Shown in pieces: positions 16,055 through 26,216 of a stretch of 64,000 nucleotides of DNA. Source of the stretch: Sphingobacteriales bacterium (GTDB taxonomy: Bacteria; Bacteroidota; Bacteroidia; Chitinophagales; Chitinophagaceae). The notes beneath the pieces were generated by a model. It was not told where the DNA came from. It did not search any database and saw only the letters and a list, made by a program, of their open reading frames with translations. The DNA lies in contig JAPLEF010000146.1 in assembly GCA_026391525.1 (NCBI GenBank), forward strand, positions 28,349 through 92,348, written 5' to 3'. The translations under genes were made by a program, and so were the position numbers. Position 1 is the stretch's first letter; every line of letters starts with the position of its first letter.

Positions 16055-19000
16055 ATGTGGAAAAATTGGTTAATAGTCGCTTTTATTTTCAAGATGGTAT
16101 TTAATACCGGGTTTGCCCAATCCACACATGTGGTGAACGATCCGGAAAAGGCTTTCAAGCAAATGAAAGACCATTTTGTAAAGGGTGAATATGGCTTTGC
16201 TTATCCTTTAGCACGTGAATTGCAGTCAACTTATACTGCCGAAAAATCTACTGATGCCGGATATCTGTTTGATGAAGTGAACTATTATACAGCAGCACTG
16301 GAGTTGATTTTGCAACTCCCCGTTGGCGTTAGTCATGCTGAAACACTGCTATCAGGAACTATGAATCCTGCACGCAGGCAATTGTTGCATTATCACCTGG
16401 CCCATCACTATTTTCTTCACGATGATTTCAACAATACGATAAACCATTATACACTAGCCGGAGTAGATAATCTGGATAATGATGCCATTGCCACAGCAAA
16501 GTTCGAGAAAGCCTATGCCCATTTCAACCTGAAACAGTTCGAAGCGGCCAAGCCCCTTTTTAATGAAATATTTCAATTGCCTGATAGCAAGTATCATCTC
16601 GCCGCAAGTTATTATTATGGGTTTATCTGTTATCATCAGGGATTTTATGCAGAAGCGATAAAGGCATTCCGTTTAATTGAAGCCAACCCTGCTTATTCGG
16701 GAGTGGTTCCTTACTATCTTTCCGAATTGTATTATTTCCAGGGAAAGAAGGAAGATGCCCTTAAGTATGGCGAGAGCGTTCTTGCCCGTGGTGGTAACCT
16801 TTACTATGAAAAGGAACTCAAATTACTGATTGGTCAGTTATACTTTGAAAAAAAGGAATTTGCCATCGCCTTACCACTGTTGAGAGATTATGTTGCTGCA
16901 AGCGAAAAGGTTTCTAAAGAAGTGATGTACGAATTGAGCTATTGTTATTATAAGGTCAACAACATCGAAAAAGCTATTGAAGGTTTCCGGCAGCTCAGTA
17001 ATGAAAAGGATTCTATGGCACAGAACAGCATGTATCTGCTTGGCAACCTCTACCTGAAGAAAGATGATAAATCTAATGCACGCATCGCTTTCCAGTATTG
17101 TGCGTTCAACAGCAGCAATGCCCAACAACAGCAGGCCTCCCGTTTCAATTACGCTAAACTGTCATTCGAGTTGGGCTATCAGGATATCGCACTTCGTGAA
17201 ATGCGTTCCTATCTCAAAGATTATCCCACTGCCACTGATGCAGATGAAGCAAAAGAAATCCTCCTTAGCTTATTAGCCAATACCAATAATTTCACTGATG
17301 CATTGGAGATGTACAAACAGTTTGGGCAGCCAACATCAGCTATGCAGAAAATGCTGCCTAGGATACAATTTGGACTTGCCATGGATTTGCTGAACGACCA
17401 GCGGTTGGATGAAGCATCAGGTTTGCTGCAATCGATATTGAAAAATCCGCAGGCAGGTGGAACGTTGCCATATGCCCTTTTCTGGAATGCTGAAATTGCA
17501 TATAGGCAAAATCGTTATGATGAAGCCAATCGCGGATATCAATCATTTTTAGAAGCCCGTGTACAGCCCGTTGGTGAAGCCAACGCTCAAACGGCACAAT
17601 ATAATTCGGGGTATTGCTGGTTTCAAAAAGGAGATTATAAAAATGCGCTTACTCAATTTGAATCAGTCACTAAAACGGTGAACAGCAACAGCAGCAGTTT
17701 GATCCAGGATGCTTATGTTCGTGAGGCGGATTGCTATTACATGTTACGTGATTATCAAAACGCTAATATTATTTATACAAAAGTTATTAAGCTTTCATTA
17801 CCTGCTTCAGATCATGCTTTGTATCAACAGGCGATGATTGCCGGAATCAAGAACCCTTCTGAAAAAATTAATTTGCTCAATAAGCTTACCGCACAATATC
17901 CCACGAGTAATCTGGTTGCAGACGCAACAATGGAAATAGCGAATACTTTTCTGGCAGATGAAAAGTTTGCTGCTGCAGTACCTTACCTTAACAAACTCAT
18001 CAACCAAAAATCTGCCGAAGGTTTGAAACCAAAAGTTTACCTCAAACTAGCACTGGCTCATTACAATAACAATGAAAATGGGGAAGCTTTAAAAGCCTAT
18101 GATGCACTCATAGAAAATTATCCTCAATCCGCAGAAGCCATGGAAGCTATAGGTTTGGTGAAGAATATCTATGTAGAAGAAGGCAAGCCTGATGCTTATA
18201 TCGAACTCATGGCCCGCCTTGGCAAACCGGTGAGCATGAATGAAGCAGATTCACTTGCTTATGCTTCAGCCATTTTAAAAGCAGGTAAAGCAGATTGTAA
18301 TACTACTGTTGCTGCATTTCAGGAATATTTAACGCGTTTTCCGGATGGGGCTTCCGCCTTAGTTGCACATCAGCATATCGGTGAATGTTATGTGGAATTG
18401 AAAAATTATGCGGAAGCCATCAAATCGTATCAATTCATTTTTAGCATGGGGGTTAGTCCATATTTTGATGAAGCTTGCAGCGAACTGGCCCGCCTTCAAT
18501 ATGTGGAATACAAAGATTATCTATCGGCAAGAAAATATTATGAGAGTTTGTATCAAAACACCAATGATGAAACGATGCGGCTTGATGCATTGCGCGGATG
18601 GGTTCGCTGCAATTACCAGCTTAAAGATTATCAGGGAGCAAGTTCAATAGCTAGCCAGTTGCTTTCCCGAAAAGGCATCAGTACCGATGATAAATCGATT
18701 GCCGCACTCGTATTGGGTAAATCGCAACAAGCAACCGACTGTAATGCAGCCATTACCTCCTTCAAATCGGTTGCCGCTATAAATAAATCTGCCTGGGGGG
18801 CTGAGGCAAGGTATGAAATAGCTGCCTGTTATTTTCAGCAAAAACAACTTAGGCTTTCAGAAAAAGCAGCATTGGCCGTAATCAAAGAAACCGGCTCCTA
18901 CGATTATTGGGTAACCAAGGCTTATATTCTTATCGGTGATATTTTTATGGAAGAGAAAGATTATTTCAATGCTAAGGCAACCTACGAAAGTGTTTCCCGT

Positions 19001-19096
19001 AATGCTAACATTGAAGAATTGAAAACCATTGCAACAGATAAGTTTCAGCTTGCTGTTGATGCCGAATCAAAAAATACTAAAATTGCCAACCCCTAA
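16055..19096 (+). CDS. Large periplasmic tetratricopeptide-repeat protein
   Basis: The 1013-residue protein has a signal peptide (LIVAFIFKMVFNTGFAQ) and then almost only TPR units, e.g. AKFEKAYAHFNLKQFEAAKPLFNEIFQLP, EVMYELSYCYYKVNNIEKAIEGFRQL and YNSGYCWFQKGDYKNALTQFESV. TPR arrays act as scaffolds for other proteins. It is 3 bp upstream of an outer-membrane barrel gene, followed by an HU-CCDC81-type gene; this three-gene order recurs in Bacteroidota by recollection. The array therefore probably serves an outer-membrane assembly or envelope complex. Confidence 0.9.
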   Translation: MWKNWLIVAFIFKMVFNTGFAQSTHVVNDPEKAFKQMKDHFVKGEYGFAYPLARELQSTYTAEKSTDAGYLFDEVNYYTAALELILQLPVGVSHAETLLSGTMNPARRQLLHYHLAHHYFLHDDFNNTINHYTLAGVDNLDNDAIATAKFEKAYAHFNLKQFEAAKPLFNEIFQLPDSKYHLAASYYYGFICYHQGFYAEAIKAFRLIEANPAYSGVVPYYLSELYYFQGKKEDALKYGESVLARGGNLYYEKELKLLIGQLYFEKKEFAIALPLLRDYVAASEKVSKEVMYELSYCYYKVNNIEKAIEGFRQLSNEKDSMAQNSMYLLGNLYLKKDDKSNARIAFQYCAFNSSNAQQQQASRFNYAKLSFELGYQDIALREMRSYLKDYPTATDADEAKEILLSLLANTNNFTDALEMYKQFGQPTSAMQKMLPRIQFGLAMDLLNDQRLDEASGLLQSILKNPQAGGTLPYALFWNAEIAYRQNRYDEANRGYQSFLEARVQPVGEANAQTAQYNSGYCWFQKGDYKNALTQFESVTKTVNSNSSSLIQDAYVREADCYYMLRDYQNANIIYTKVIKLSLPASDHALYQQAMIAGIKNPSEKINLLNKLTAQYPTSNLVADATMEIANTFLADEKFAAAVPYLNKLINQKSAEGLKPKVYLKLALAHYNNNENGEALKAYDALIENYPQSAEAMEAIGLVKNIYVEEGKPDAYIELMARLGKPVSMNEADSLAYASAILKAGKADCNTTVAAFQEYLTRFPDGASALVAHQHIGECYVELKNYAEAIKSYQFIFSMGVSPYFDEACSELARLQYVEYKDYLSARKYYESLYQNTNDETMRLDALRGWVRCNYQLKDYQGASSIASQLLSRKGISTDDKSIAALVLGKSQQATDCNAAITSFKSVAAINKSAWGAEARYEIAACYFQQKQLRLSEKAALAVIKETGSYDYWVTKAYILIGDIFMEEKDYFNAKATYESVSRNANIEELKTIATDKFQLAVDAESKNTKIANP

Positions 19097-19099
19097 CCT

Positions 19100-20779
19100 A
19101 TGAGGCTCAAGTTTACGATAGCAATGATCAGATCCTGCAGTTTCCGAATGGCAGGCATTGTTTTATTCCAATTGGTTTTACTTACGGCTTCTGCTCAGCG
19201 TGATACTTTGAAAAAGCCACAAGCCATAGAAATCATTTCGGCCTATAAACCCATCCTTCGTTCCGTAGTAAAAATAAATTTCTCCGGTACAGCTTTACCT
19301 GCTGATTCTAACCGAACAGTTCGTGCTTATCAATTGCCTTCCCAGCAATTGTTTTATGCTTATCAGGCCGTTCCTTTGAAACCACTGGCATTGGAAAACG
19401 ACACATCCATTTATCTGGGCCAACGCAATTATGCAAAGCTGGGTATCGGTAATCTTCAAACTTTATATGCCGAAGCAGGTGTTGGTTTTGGCGATGGAAG
19501 AAATCGTCTTCTAAATATCATAGGTAGTTTCCGAAATAGTAAAGGCAAAATTCGTTTTCAGGATTATAGCGAATTTTCCATAAAAGCCAACGGAAGTTAT
19601 TTTCTTCCGGGAAAAGAAGTTTATGGCTCATTGGGTTTTCAACAGCGCCAGCAATTTTTTTACGGATATAATCAGCAAGTGTTCGATTTCTCCAAAGATC
19701 AGTTAAGGCAACAGTTTCAAAGTATAAACATCAAAGCAGGCATCAGGAATACTGAGCCCAATGAATTAGGCATAGATTACGACCCAACCATACAGGTGAA
19801 ATTCTTTGCCAATAAAGACCGAAACAGCGAGAGTTCATTTCTGATTGATTTGCCGGTTACAAAAAGATGGGATGAGCATATCAATGCCGGTTTGCTTTTC
19901 CGTGCCGACCTTACCAATTATGCTTCTAAGGAACTGTTGCCGGAGGATATCAGTTTCAGCAATAATGTAGCTCTGCTTACAGCAAAAGTGGGTTATCAAA
20001 AAAACAGTTTAAACCTTACCATCGGAGCAACGGCTTCCTGGGATAATTCGGATTTTGCATTTCTTCCAAACATTTATGGAGAGTGGCAGTTGGTTGAAAA
20101 TAAATTTTCAATCATTGGCGGATGGGTAGGCGCCATCAACAAAAACACTATGCAGAATCTTACTGCCATCAATCCATTTCTAAGCACTTTACGTTCACAA
20201 ACCAATACCAGAGAAACAGAATTTTATGGGGGTGTAAAAGCGCAGATTGGAAATCATTTTCAGTTCAATGCCAAAGCAGGGTTCCTTACTTACCGGAACT
20301 ATCAGTTTTTTGTAAACGATTACCGGGCAGGTGCTGAGGGAAAGAGTTTCATTTTGTCGGATGAAAGCACCATGAATAATTTCAGGATAAAAGCTGATAT
20401 GAGTTATGTGAACAAGGAACATTTCACTATCAATGCGGGCATCACCCTGAATGGATTCACCGGAGTGACGGATAATGAAAAAGCCTGGCATACGGTTCCA
20501 ATGGAAATCAATGCTTCACTTCGATGGTGGATTTTGAAACCTTTACTACTCAAGGCCGACTGCTATATTTTTGGTGGTGGCAATTATCTTGAAGTTGGTA
20601 ATTTAAGCCGTTCATTCAACGGGGCTGCAGATTTTAGTGCAGGTGCTGAATATAAAATCAACCGTCGTTTTAGTGCATTTCTTGATATCAACAATATCTT
20701 TGGCCAAAATTATCAGCGCTGGCATAATTATCCGGTTTACGGAATTAATTTCCTCGCTGGGCTGGTGGCCCGATTTTAA
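19100..20779 (+). CDS. Outer-membrane beta-barrel protein (TonB-receptor-like)
   Basis: The 559-residue protein has a signal peptide ending near LLTASAQ (about residue 33) and then alternating aromatic/polar beta strands typical of a barrel (YAKLGIGNLQTLYAEAGVGFG, FFANKDRNSESSFLIDL, RRFSAFLDINNIFGQNYQRW). The C-terminal strand ends in Phe (FLAGLVARF), an outer-membrane insertion signal. Genes of this type are often labelled TonB-dependent receptor, but at 559 residues with no evident plug domain the TonB link is weak. It starts 3 bp after the TPR gene and is followed by the HU-CCDC81-type gene. Confidence 0.85.
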   Translation: MRLKFTIAMIRSCSFRMAGIVLFQLVLLTASAQRDTLKKPQAIEIISAYKPILRSVVKINFSGTALPADSNRTVRAYQLPSQQLFYAYQAVPLKPLALENDTSIYLGQRNYAKLGIGNLQTLYAEAGVGFGDGRNRLLNIIGSFRNSKGKIRFQDYSEFSIKANGSYFLPGKEVYGSLGFQQRQQFFYGYNQQVFDFSKDQLRQQFQSINIKAGIRNTEPNELGIDYDPTIQVKFFANKDRNSESSFLIDLPVTKRWDEHINAGLLFRADLTNYASKELLPEDISFSNNVALLTAKVGYQKNSLNLTIGATASWDNSDFAFLPNIYGEWQLVENKFSIIGGWVGAINKNTMQNLTAINPFLSTLRSQTNTRETEFYGGVKAQIGNHFQFNAKAGFLTYRNYQFFVNDYRAGAEGKSFILSDESTMNNFRIKADMSYVNKEHFTINAGITLNGFTGVTDNEKAWHTVPMEINASLRWWILKPLLLKADCYIFGGGNYLEVGNLSRSFNGAADFSAGAEYKINRRFSAFLDINNIFGQNYQRWHNYPVYGINFLAGLVARF

Positions 20780-20792
20780 CTATTTTTACCGG

Positions 20793-21431
20793 ATGGAACA
20801 ACTGATGGCTGCTTATCTTTTCAGCAACGGGCATTGTCCCCTCCCGGGAATTGGTTCTTTACAGATCCATGCCGGATCAGCAAAAGCCTTTTATGCCAAT
20901 AATTCGATCCTCGGTCCGCAGCCGGAGATCAGGTTGGTGAATAAGGAAGAAAATGCCACTTCTTTTTTGCATTACCTTATCCGGAAGCTTGAGTTGAATG
21001 AGCAGGTTGTGATTACGATGGTTGGCGATTTTTGTGCAAAAATCAATCACCTCGATTTTGGGGAAGAACTTTCCTTAGCCGATGCGGGATTTTTCATGCG
21101 AACTAAAGAAGGAACGTTGAAATTTCATTCTGCCGTTGTACCTGCTTCCTTTTTTCCTGAGCTGCCTTTGGAAAGGATCTCACAACCTGGCAGCATCCAT
21201 CAGGTTCGGGTAGGCGATACCGAAACCACCAGTGATGTGATGACCGAATATCTGAATGAAGCACCTCCTGTAAAAAAGTTTACCTGGTGGATGGCTGCAT
21301 TACTGTTGCTTTTTTTAAGCATCGGCCTGATCATCTTTTACCAACAGGCAGCATCTCATCAGGAATTATGGGGGAACAGTCAGCCTATCAAGCCTCCACA
21401 ACCTTCTTCATCTTATCAAATAGTGAACTGA
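20793..21431 (+). CDS. HU-CCDC81-type DNA-binding-fold membrane protein
   Basis: The start used is the ATG at 20793 (MEQLMAAYLFSNGHCPLPG), giving 212 residues; the longer track ORF begins at a GTG inside the barrel gene. The N-terminal 60 residues resemble the bacterial CCDC81-like HU domain (LPGIGSLQI). A single membrane helix (WWMAALLLLFLSIGLIIFY, about residues 165-185) is near the C-terminus. Family members often end with a SPOR domain; here only about 27 residues follow the helix, so no SPOR domain is present. These proteins are thought to link the cytoplasm to the envelope, but their function is not established. Confidence 0.75.
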   Translation: MEQLMAAYLFSNGHCPLPGIGSLQIHAGSAKAFYANNSILGPQPEIRLVNKEENATSFLHYLIRKLELNEQVVITMVGDFCAKINHLDFGEELSLADAGFFMRTKEGTLKFHSAVVPASFFPELPLERISQPGSIHQVRVGDTETTSDVMTEYLNEAPPVKKFTWWMAALLLLFLSIGLIIFYQQAASHQELWGNSQPIKPPQPSSSYQIVN

Positions 21432-21456
21432 CCGAATTTTCTGTTTATTTATATTC

Positions 21457-22347
21457 ATGAACCATTACGAACATTGTCCATTATGCGGATCTGCTTTGAT
21501 CTCTTCGGTTTTGAAGGCAAAAGACCACACCGTATCGGGAGAGATTTTCAATATCTGGGCTTGTAAGGATTGCACCGGAAGGTTTACCCAGGATGTTCCA
21601 GCTATGGAAGCGATTGCGCCGTATTACCAATCTGAAAATTATGTTTCCCATACAGAAACAAAGGCTGGCTTTATCAACCGATTGTACCATCAGGTTCGGA
21701 ACATAACGGTGAAGGGTAAATGCAATTTTATTCGGAAAGAAACCGGGCTTACTACCGGGCGATTGCTTGATGTTGGTGCAGGTACAGGTACTTTTCTTAG
21801 TGTGATGAAAAAAGAAGGATGGGAAGTTACGGGTATTGAACCCGATGAACAAGCCAGAAAGAATGCCAATATTATCAATGATATATCGCTTTTACCTGCA
21901 GCAAGTTTTTTTGAACAGCAGCCGGAAAGTTTCGATGCCATCAGCATGTGGCATGTACTGGAACATGTGCACCAGTTACATGAATACATAGCTCATCTGA
22001 AAAAAATCCTGAAAAAGGATGGAGTGCTTTTTATCGCTGTTCCCAATTATACCAGTTCAGATGCTCAACATTACGATTCTTTATGGGCTGCATATGATGT
22101 ACCCAGGCATCTTTATCATTTTTCTCCTTTGAGTATGAAGCTATTGATGATCAAGCATGGTTTGGAAATTACGCGAATGGCCCCTATGTGGTTCGATAGT
22201 TTTTATGTGAGCATGCTCAGTGAAAAGTACCGGTCAGGGAAAAACAAACTTATACCCGCTTTCGTACAGGGCTTGAAAACAGATCTGGCAACTATGAAAA
22301 AGGTAAGTTCTTGTAGTTCTATCATTTATATCATCCGAAAAAAATAA
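21457..22347 (+). CDS. Class I SAM-dependent methyltransferase with N-terminal zinc ribbon
   Basis: The 296-residue protein begins with a likely zinc ribbon (HCPLCG ... WACKDC) and has a Methyltransf_23-type domain with the SAM-binding motif LLDVGAGTGTFLSVMKKEGW, the acidic residue GIEPDEQAR, and the post-motif AISMWHVLEHVHQL. The C-terminal segment YDVPRHLYHFSPLSMKLL is typical of this family of methyltransferases, often found in polysaccharide and lipid loci. The substrate is not known. It is 25 bp after the HU-CCDC81-type gene and convergent with purC. Confidence 0.88.
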   Translation: MNHYEHCPLCGSALISSVLKAKDHTVSGEIFNIWACKDCTGRFTQDVPAMEAIAPYYQSENYVSHTETKAGFINRLYHQVRNITVKGKCNFIRKETGLTTGRLLDVGAGTGTFLSVMKKEGWEVTGIEPDEQARKNANIINDISLLPAASFFEQQPESFDAISMWHVLEHVHQLHEYIAHLKKILKKDGVLFIAVPNYTSSDAQHYDSLWAAYDVPRHLYHFSPLSMKLLMIKHGLEITRMAPMWFDSFYVSMLSEKYRSGKNKLIPAFVQGLKTDLATMKKVSSCSSIIYIIRKK

Positions 22348-22354
22348 CAGGGCA

Positions 22355-23281
22355 TCAAGTAAGTTGCGCTATTGCCGCTTCGATGCGGCTAATGGTTTCA
22401 TCATCGCTTAAACTAACGGGTTCAAACGGTTTCCCAATCAATTTTCCATAAAGTTCTATGTATCTCCCACTGATTTCGCCGATCCATTCGGGGCTCATAT
22501 GGGGAACCTGCTGGCCTTCCTTGCCCATGAAATGGTTGGCAATAAGCCATTCTCTTACGAATTCTTTGCTGAGTTGTTTTTGTTTTTCCGAATTCGATTG
22601 CCTTTCTTCAAAACCATCTTTTAAAAAATAGCGGGAAGAATCAGGCGTGTGGATTTCATCCATCAAGGTAATCTGATCATCAATTTTTCCGAACTCATAT
22701 TTGGTATCCGCCAGAATCAGGTTTCGGTTAGATGCGATTTCTTGTCCTCTTGCAAACAATGCCAAAGCATATTGGCTGAGCGTTTCCCACTCTGCCGGGG
22801 TACATAATCCGGTTGCAATGATTTCTTCTTTGCTGATATCTTCATCATGCCCTTCTGAAGCCTTTGTTGAAGGAGTGATTATCGGATGTGGAAAGGCGTC
22901 GTTTTCTTTCATGTTTTCGGGAAGCGGCACACCACAAAGCACACGAAGGCCTTGCTGGTAAGTGCGCCAGGCATGACCTGTTAGGTTGCCCCTCACTACC
23001 ATTTCAATTTTGTAAGGGATACACTTCTTTCCTATACTCACCTGGGGTGCGGGGCAGGAGAGCAGCCAATTGGGACAAATATCTTTTGTAGCATTCAGCA
23101 TATATGCAGCAATTTGATTCAAAACCTGTCCTTTAAAAGGAATCGGTTGAGGAAGAATCACATCGAAGGCAGAAATACGGTCGCTGGCAACCATCACCAA
23201 CCATCGATCACTGATGGTGTAAACATCTCTTACTTTGCCGCTGTAAAATGACGTCTGATCGGTAAATTTCATGCCTTTCAT
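22355..23281 (-). CDS. purC: SAICAR synthase (phosphoribosylaminoimidazole-succinocarboxamide synthase)
   Basis: PurC joins CAIR and aspartate using ATP in purine biosynthesis, in the cytoplasm. The 308-residue length matches the longer, eukaryote-like PurC form. Motifs: FYSGKVRDVYTI (N-terminal nucleotide loop), VMVASDRISAFDVILPQPIPFKG, EMVVRGNLTGHAWRTYQQG and LILADTKYEFGKIDDQITLMDEIHTPDSSRY (the SAICAR signature, given here in parts). The start at 23281 or four codons later is equally possible. No other pur gene lies nearby. Confidence 0.96.
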   Translation of the reverse strand: MKGMKFTDQTSFYSGKVRDVYTISDRWLVMVASDRISAFDVILPQPIPFKGQVLNQIAAYMLNATKDICPNWLLSCPAPQVSIGKKCIPYKIEMVVRGNLTGHAWRTYQQGLRVLCGVPLPENMKENDAFPHPIITPSTKASEGHDEDISKEEIIATGLCTPAEWETLSQYALALFARGQEIASNRNLILADTKYEFGKIDDQITLMDEIHTPDSSRYFLKDGFEERQSNSEKQKQLSKEFVREWLIANHFMGKEGQQVPHMSPEWIGEISGRYIELYGKLIGKPFEPVSLSDDETISRIEAAIAQLT

Positions 23282-23420
23282 GCCGCTAAAGTAGCATCAA
23301 TCCTCTAATAATCTGGCAGTGATTTTTGCTTAAGATTTCAACACCTGTTCACAAATATTATTTCAAAAGGAGGTCAACAATGCTTATTTTGCTATTTATT
23401 GTAAACCAAAACAACCAGAT

Positions 23421-26171
23421 ATGAGAAAACTTACAAGCTATTTGGCTATGTTATTGCTCATGGCGATTTTTAGTAATGCCGTATCAGCACAAAACGTAAC
23501 CATCAGCGGTAATGTCCGGAACAGTGCTACCCAGGAAAAAGCATCAGCTGTTTCTGTTACCATAAAGGGTACATCTGTTGGTACTTATACCAACGACAGG
23601 GGAGAATTCACTCTTAACAGTAAAACGCTACCGGTTACGTTGATTATTTCTTCCATCGGATACGAACCACAGGAAGTAACCGTAACTTCTGCAACCCAAA
23701 AAATTGATATCGCATTTGTGCCTGCCAGTTCACTCGGGCAGGAAATTGTGGTTTCTGCTTCACGTGTGCCGGAAAGAATCATGGAGTCTCCTGTTTCTAT
23801 TGAGCGGGTAAGTGCGGCAAATATCCGTAATGCCCCGGCAGCAAATTTTTATGATGTGGTTTCCACGCTTAAGGGAGTAGATATCACTACTTCTTCACTG
23901 ATTTTTAAAACTCCTACCACCCGCGGTTTTGGAGCCAGCGGAAATACACGTTTCAATCAATTGGTTGATGGTATGGATAATCAGGCACCCGGACTGAACT
24001 TTTCTGTTGGTGCCATCATCGGTTTGAACGAGTTGGATATCGATAATATGGAATTACTCTCCGGTGCATCATCTGCACTTTATGGTCCGGGTGGTATGAA
24101 TGGTACCCTTTTGATGACCAGTAAGAATCCGTTCAAATACCAGGGTTTATCTTTCAGTATCAAAGAAGGGATGATGCATACAGATGGAAGGGAACGTCCA
24201 ACATCACCTTTTCACAACTGGGCTTTGAGATGGGGTAAAAAAGTATCCGATAAATTCGCATTCAAAATCACCTCGGAAATTTTACAGGCAAAAGACTGGA
24301 TCGGGATCGACTACCGCAATTACGACCGATCAAATGGTGTAATGAAAGCCGGAAATCGCAATACCGACCCCAACTATGATGGCGTGAATGTATATGGTGA
24401 TGAAACTACATTGAATCTGGCACCTATCCTTACCGGTATCGGGCAACAAGCGCCATTCCTTGCCGGTTTCATTTCTACCTTAACGGCCAATCCGATATTT
24501 GTTTCCCGTACCGGCTATACCGAACAGGAACTGATTGATCCCAATACGGTAAATTTTAAATTAGGAGGTTCTGTTCATTATAAAATCACTCCGGGAACAG
24601 AAGCTACATTAGCCGGTTATTGGGGTACCGGAAATACCATCTACACCGGTGCTTCAAGATATTCAATCAAGGATTTCAAAATGGGTCAGTACAAATTTGA
24701 GCTGAACAATAAAAATTGGATGTTCCGTGCATATACCACACAGGAAAATGCAGGTCAATCGTATAACCTTGCCGCAACCACCCAGAATTTCAATGAATCA
24801 TGGAGGCCATCCGTAACCGTTATTAATGGCAAGCCTGCACCAAAGGCATCAGATTGGTATATTGTTTATGGACAAACCTTTATTGCCGCAAAATTAAACG
24901 GTGCATCAGATGCAGATGCGCACAATGCAGCTCGGGCTTCGGCTGATGTTGGCAGGCCAAAAGTGGGAACACCCGAGTTCAATAAAAGCTATGAAGCCAT
25001 AAGGAAATTACCCGTTCCGAAAGGAGGAGCTTTGCTCGACCGTACGGATTTATATGGCGTAGAAGGCAATTACAATTTATCTCCTTATACATCTAAGATT
25101 GCTGATATCCTTGTGGGAGCTAATTTTCGCCGTTATGTATTGAATTCTGAGGGAACTCTTTTTGCTGATAAGCCAGGTGAACCCATTAACATTGATGAGT
25201 TTGGTGCCTTCCTTCAGGCTTCACGCGAAATCACCAGCAGTTTGAAAATTACTGCTTCAGGCCGCTATGATAAGAATCAGAACTTCAAAGGCCGTTTTAC
25301 ACCAAGGGTGACTGCTGTTTATAAAGTGGCCCCGAATAACAATATACGGTTGTCGTATCAAACCGCTTACCGTTTCCCATCCACACAACAGCAATGGATC
25401 AACCTCGATTTAAGTTCTTATAAGCTGATTGGAGGAAACAAAGAGTTCAGTAATATTTACAATTTCAATGGCAACCCCATTTATGATAGAGATTCATTGA
25501 AGAAAGGCGTTCAGGCAGTGGAAAGTTTTGGTAACCTCAAGCCGGAATCACTTAGTTCCTTTGAACTAGGTTATAAAGGCTTGATGATGGATAATAAACT
25601 GTTGGTAGATGTGTACGGTTATTTTGGACAGTTCAACGATTTCCTTGCACGTAAAATAGTGGTTCAATCTAAAACAGGTGGCCCTATCAATCAATTGGAT
25701 GCAGATACCGGACAAATCTATTCCATTCCAATCAATTCAACTGAAAAGATCAAGACCTATGGATTCGGACTTGGATTGGAGTATAAGTTTCCACGTAATT
25801 TCTTTGTGAGTGTGAATTTTGCATCTGATAATCTGCGTGATGTACCGTCTAATTTCATCGCTTCATTCAACTCACCCCAATACAAAGCAAATGCTTCTGT
25901 GGGGAATTCAGGTTTTGGTCCGAAGCGCCGTATGGGTTTCAATATCGCTTACAGGTGGCAGGATGAATTTTATTATGAAGGCGATTTAGCCAATGGAACA
26001 CTACCGGCTGTGCAAACACTCGATGCACAATTCAGCTACAAATTGCCTAAAACAAAATCAATTGTGAAAATCGGGGCCAACAACCTGCTTAACCAATACT
26101 ATTACAACGGTGTAGGCAACTCTTTTGTAGGAGGTTTATATTATGTCAGCTTTGCCTACAATGTATATTAA
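23421..26171 (+). CDS. TonB-dependent receptor with carboxypeptidase-like N-terminal domain
   Basis: The 916-residue outer-membrane receptor has a signal peptide (LLLMAIFSNAVSAQ), a CarbopepD_reg-like domain (VTISGNVRNSATQEKASAVSVTIKGTSVGTYTNDRGEF, seen in parts), a plug domain (SRVPERIMESPVSIERV, TTRGFGASGNTRFNQLVDGMD), and a long barrel ending in YYVSFAYNVY. Such receptors take up large substrates using TonB energy. There is no SusD-like gene after it; a FAS1-domain lipoprotein gene begins 45 bp downstream instead. The substrate is unknown. Confidence 0.93.
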   Translation: MRKLTSYLAMLLLMAIFSNAVSAQNVTISGNVRNSATQEKASAVSVTIKGTSVGTYTNDRGEFTLNSKTLPVTLIISSIGYEPQEVTVTSATQKIDIAFVPASSLGQEIVVSASRVPERIMESPVSIERVSAANIRNAPAANFYDVVSTLKGVDITTSSLIFKTPTTRGFGASGNTRFNQLVDGMDNQAPGLNFSVGAIIGLNELDIDNMELLSGASSALYGPGGMNGTLLMTSKNPFKYQGLSFSIKEGMMHTDGRERPTSPFHNWALRWGKKVSDKFAFKITSEILQAKDWIGIDYRNYDRSNGVMKAGNRNTDPNYDGVNVYGDETTLNLAPILTGIGQQAPFLAGFISTLTANPIFVSRTGYTEQELIDPNTVNFKLGGSVHYKITPGTEATLAGYWGTGNTIYTGASRYSIKDFKMGQYKFELNNKNWMFRAYTTQENAGQSYNLAATTQNFNESWRPSVTVINGKPAPKASDWYIVYGQTFIAAKLNGASDADAHNAARASADVGRPKVGTPEFNKSYEAIRKLPVPKGGALLDRTDLYGVEGNYNLSPYTSKIADILVGANFRRYVLNSEGTLFADKPGEPINIDEFGAFLQASREITSSLKITASGRYDKNQNFKGRFTPRVTAVYKVAPNNNIRLSYQTAYRFPSTQQQWINLDLSSYKLIGGNKEFSNIYNFNGNPIYDRDSLKKGVQAVESFGNLKPESLSSFELGYKGLMMDNKLLVDVYGYFGQFNDFLARKIVVQSKTGGPINQLDADTGQIYSIPINSTEKIKTYGFGLGLEYKFPRNFFVSVNFASDNLRDVPSNFIASFNSPQYKANASVGNSGFGPKRRMGFNIAYRWQDEFYYEGDLANGTLPAVQTLDAQFSYKLPKTKSIVKIGANNLLNQYYYNGVGNSFVGGLYYVSFAYNVY

Positions 26172-26216
26172 ACAAGTAATGTTTGAAATTTATTTGAGAA
26201 CACTAAATAGTTCATT

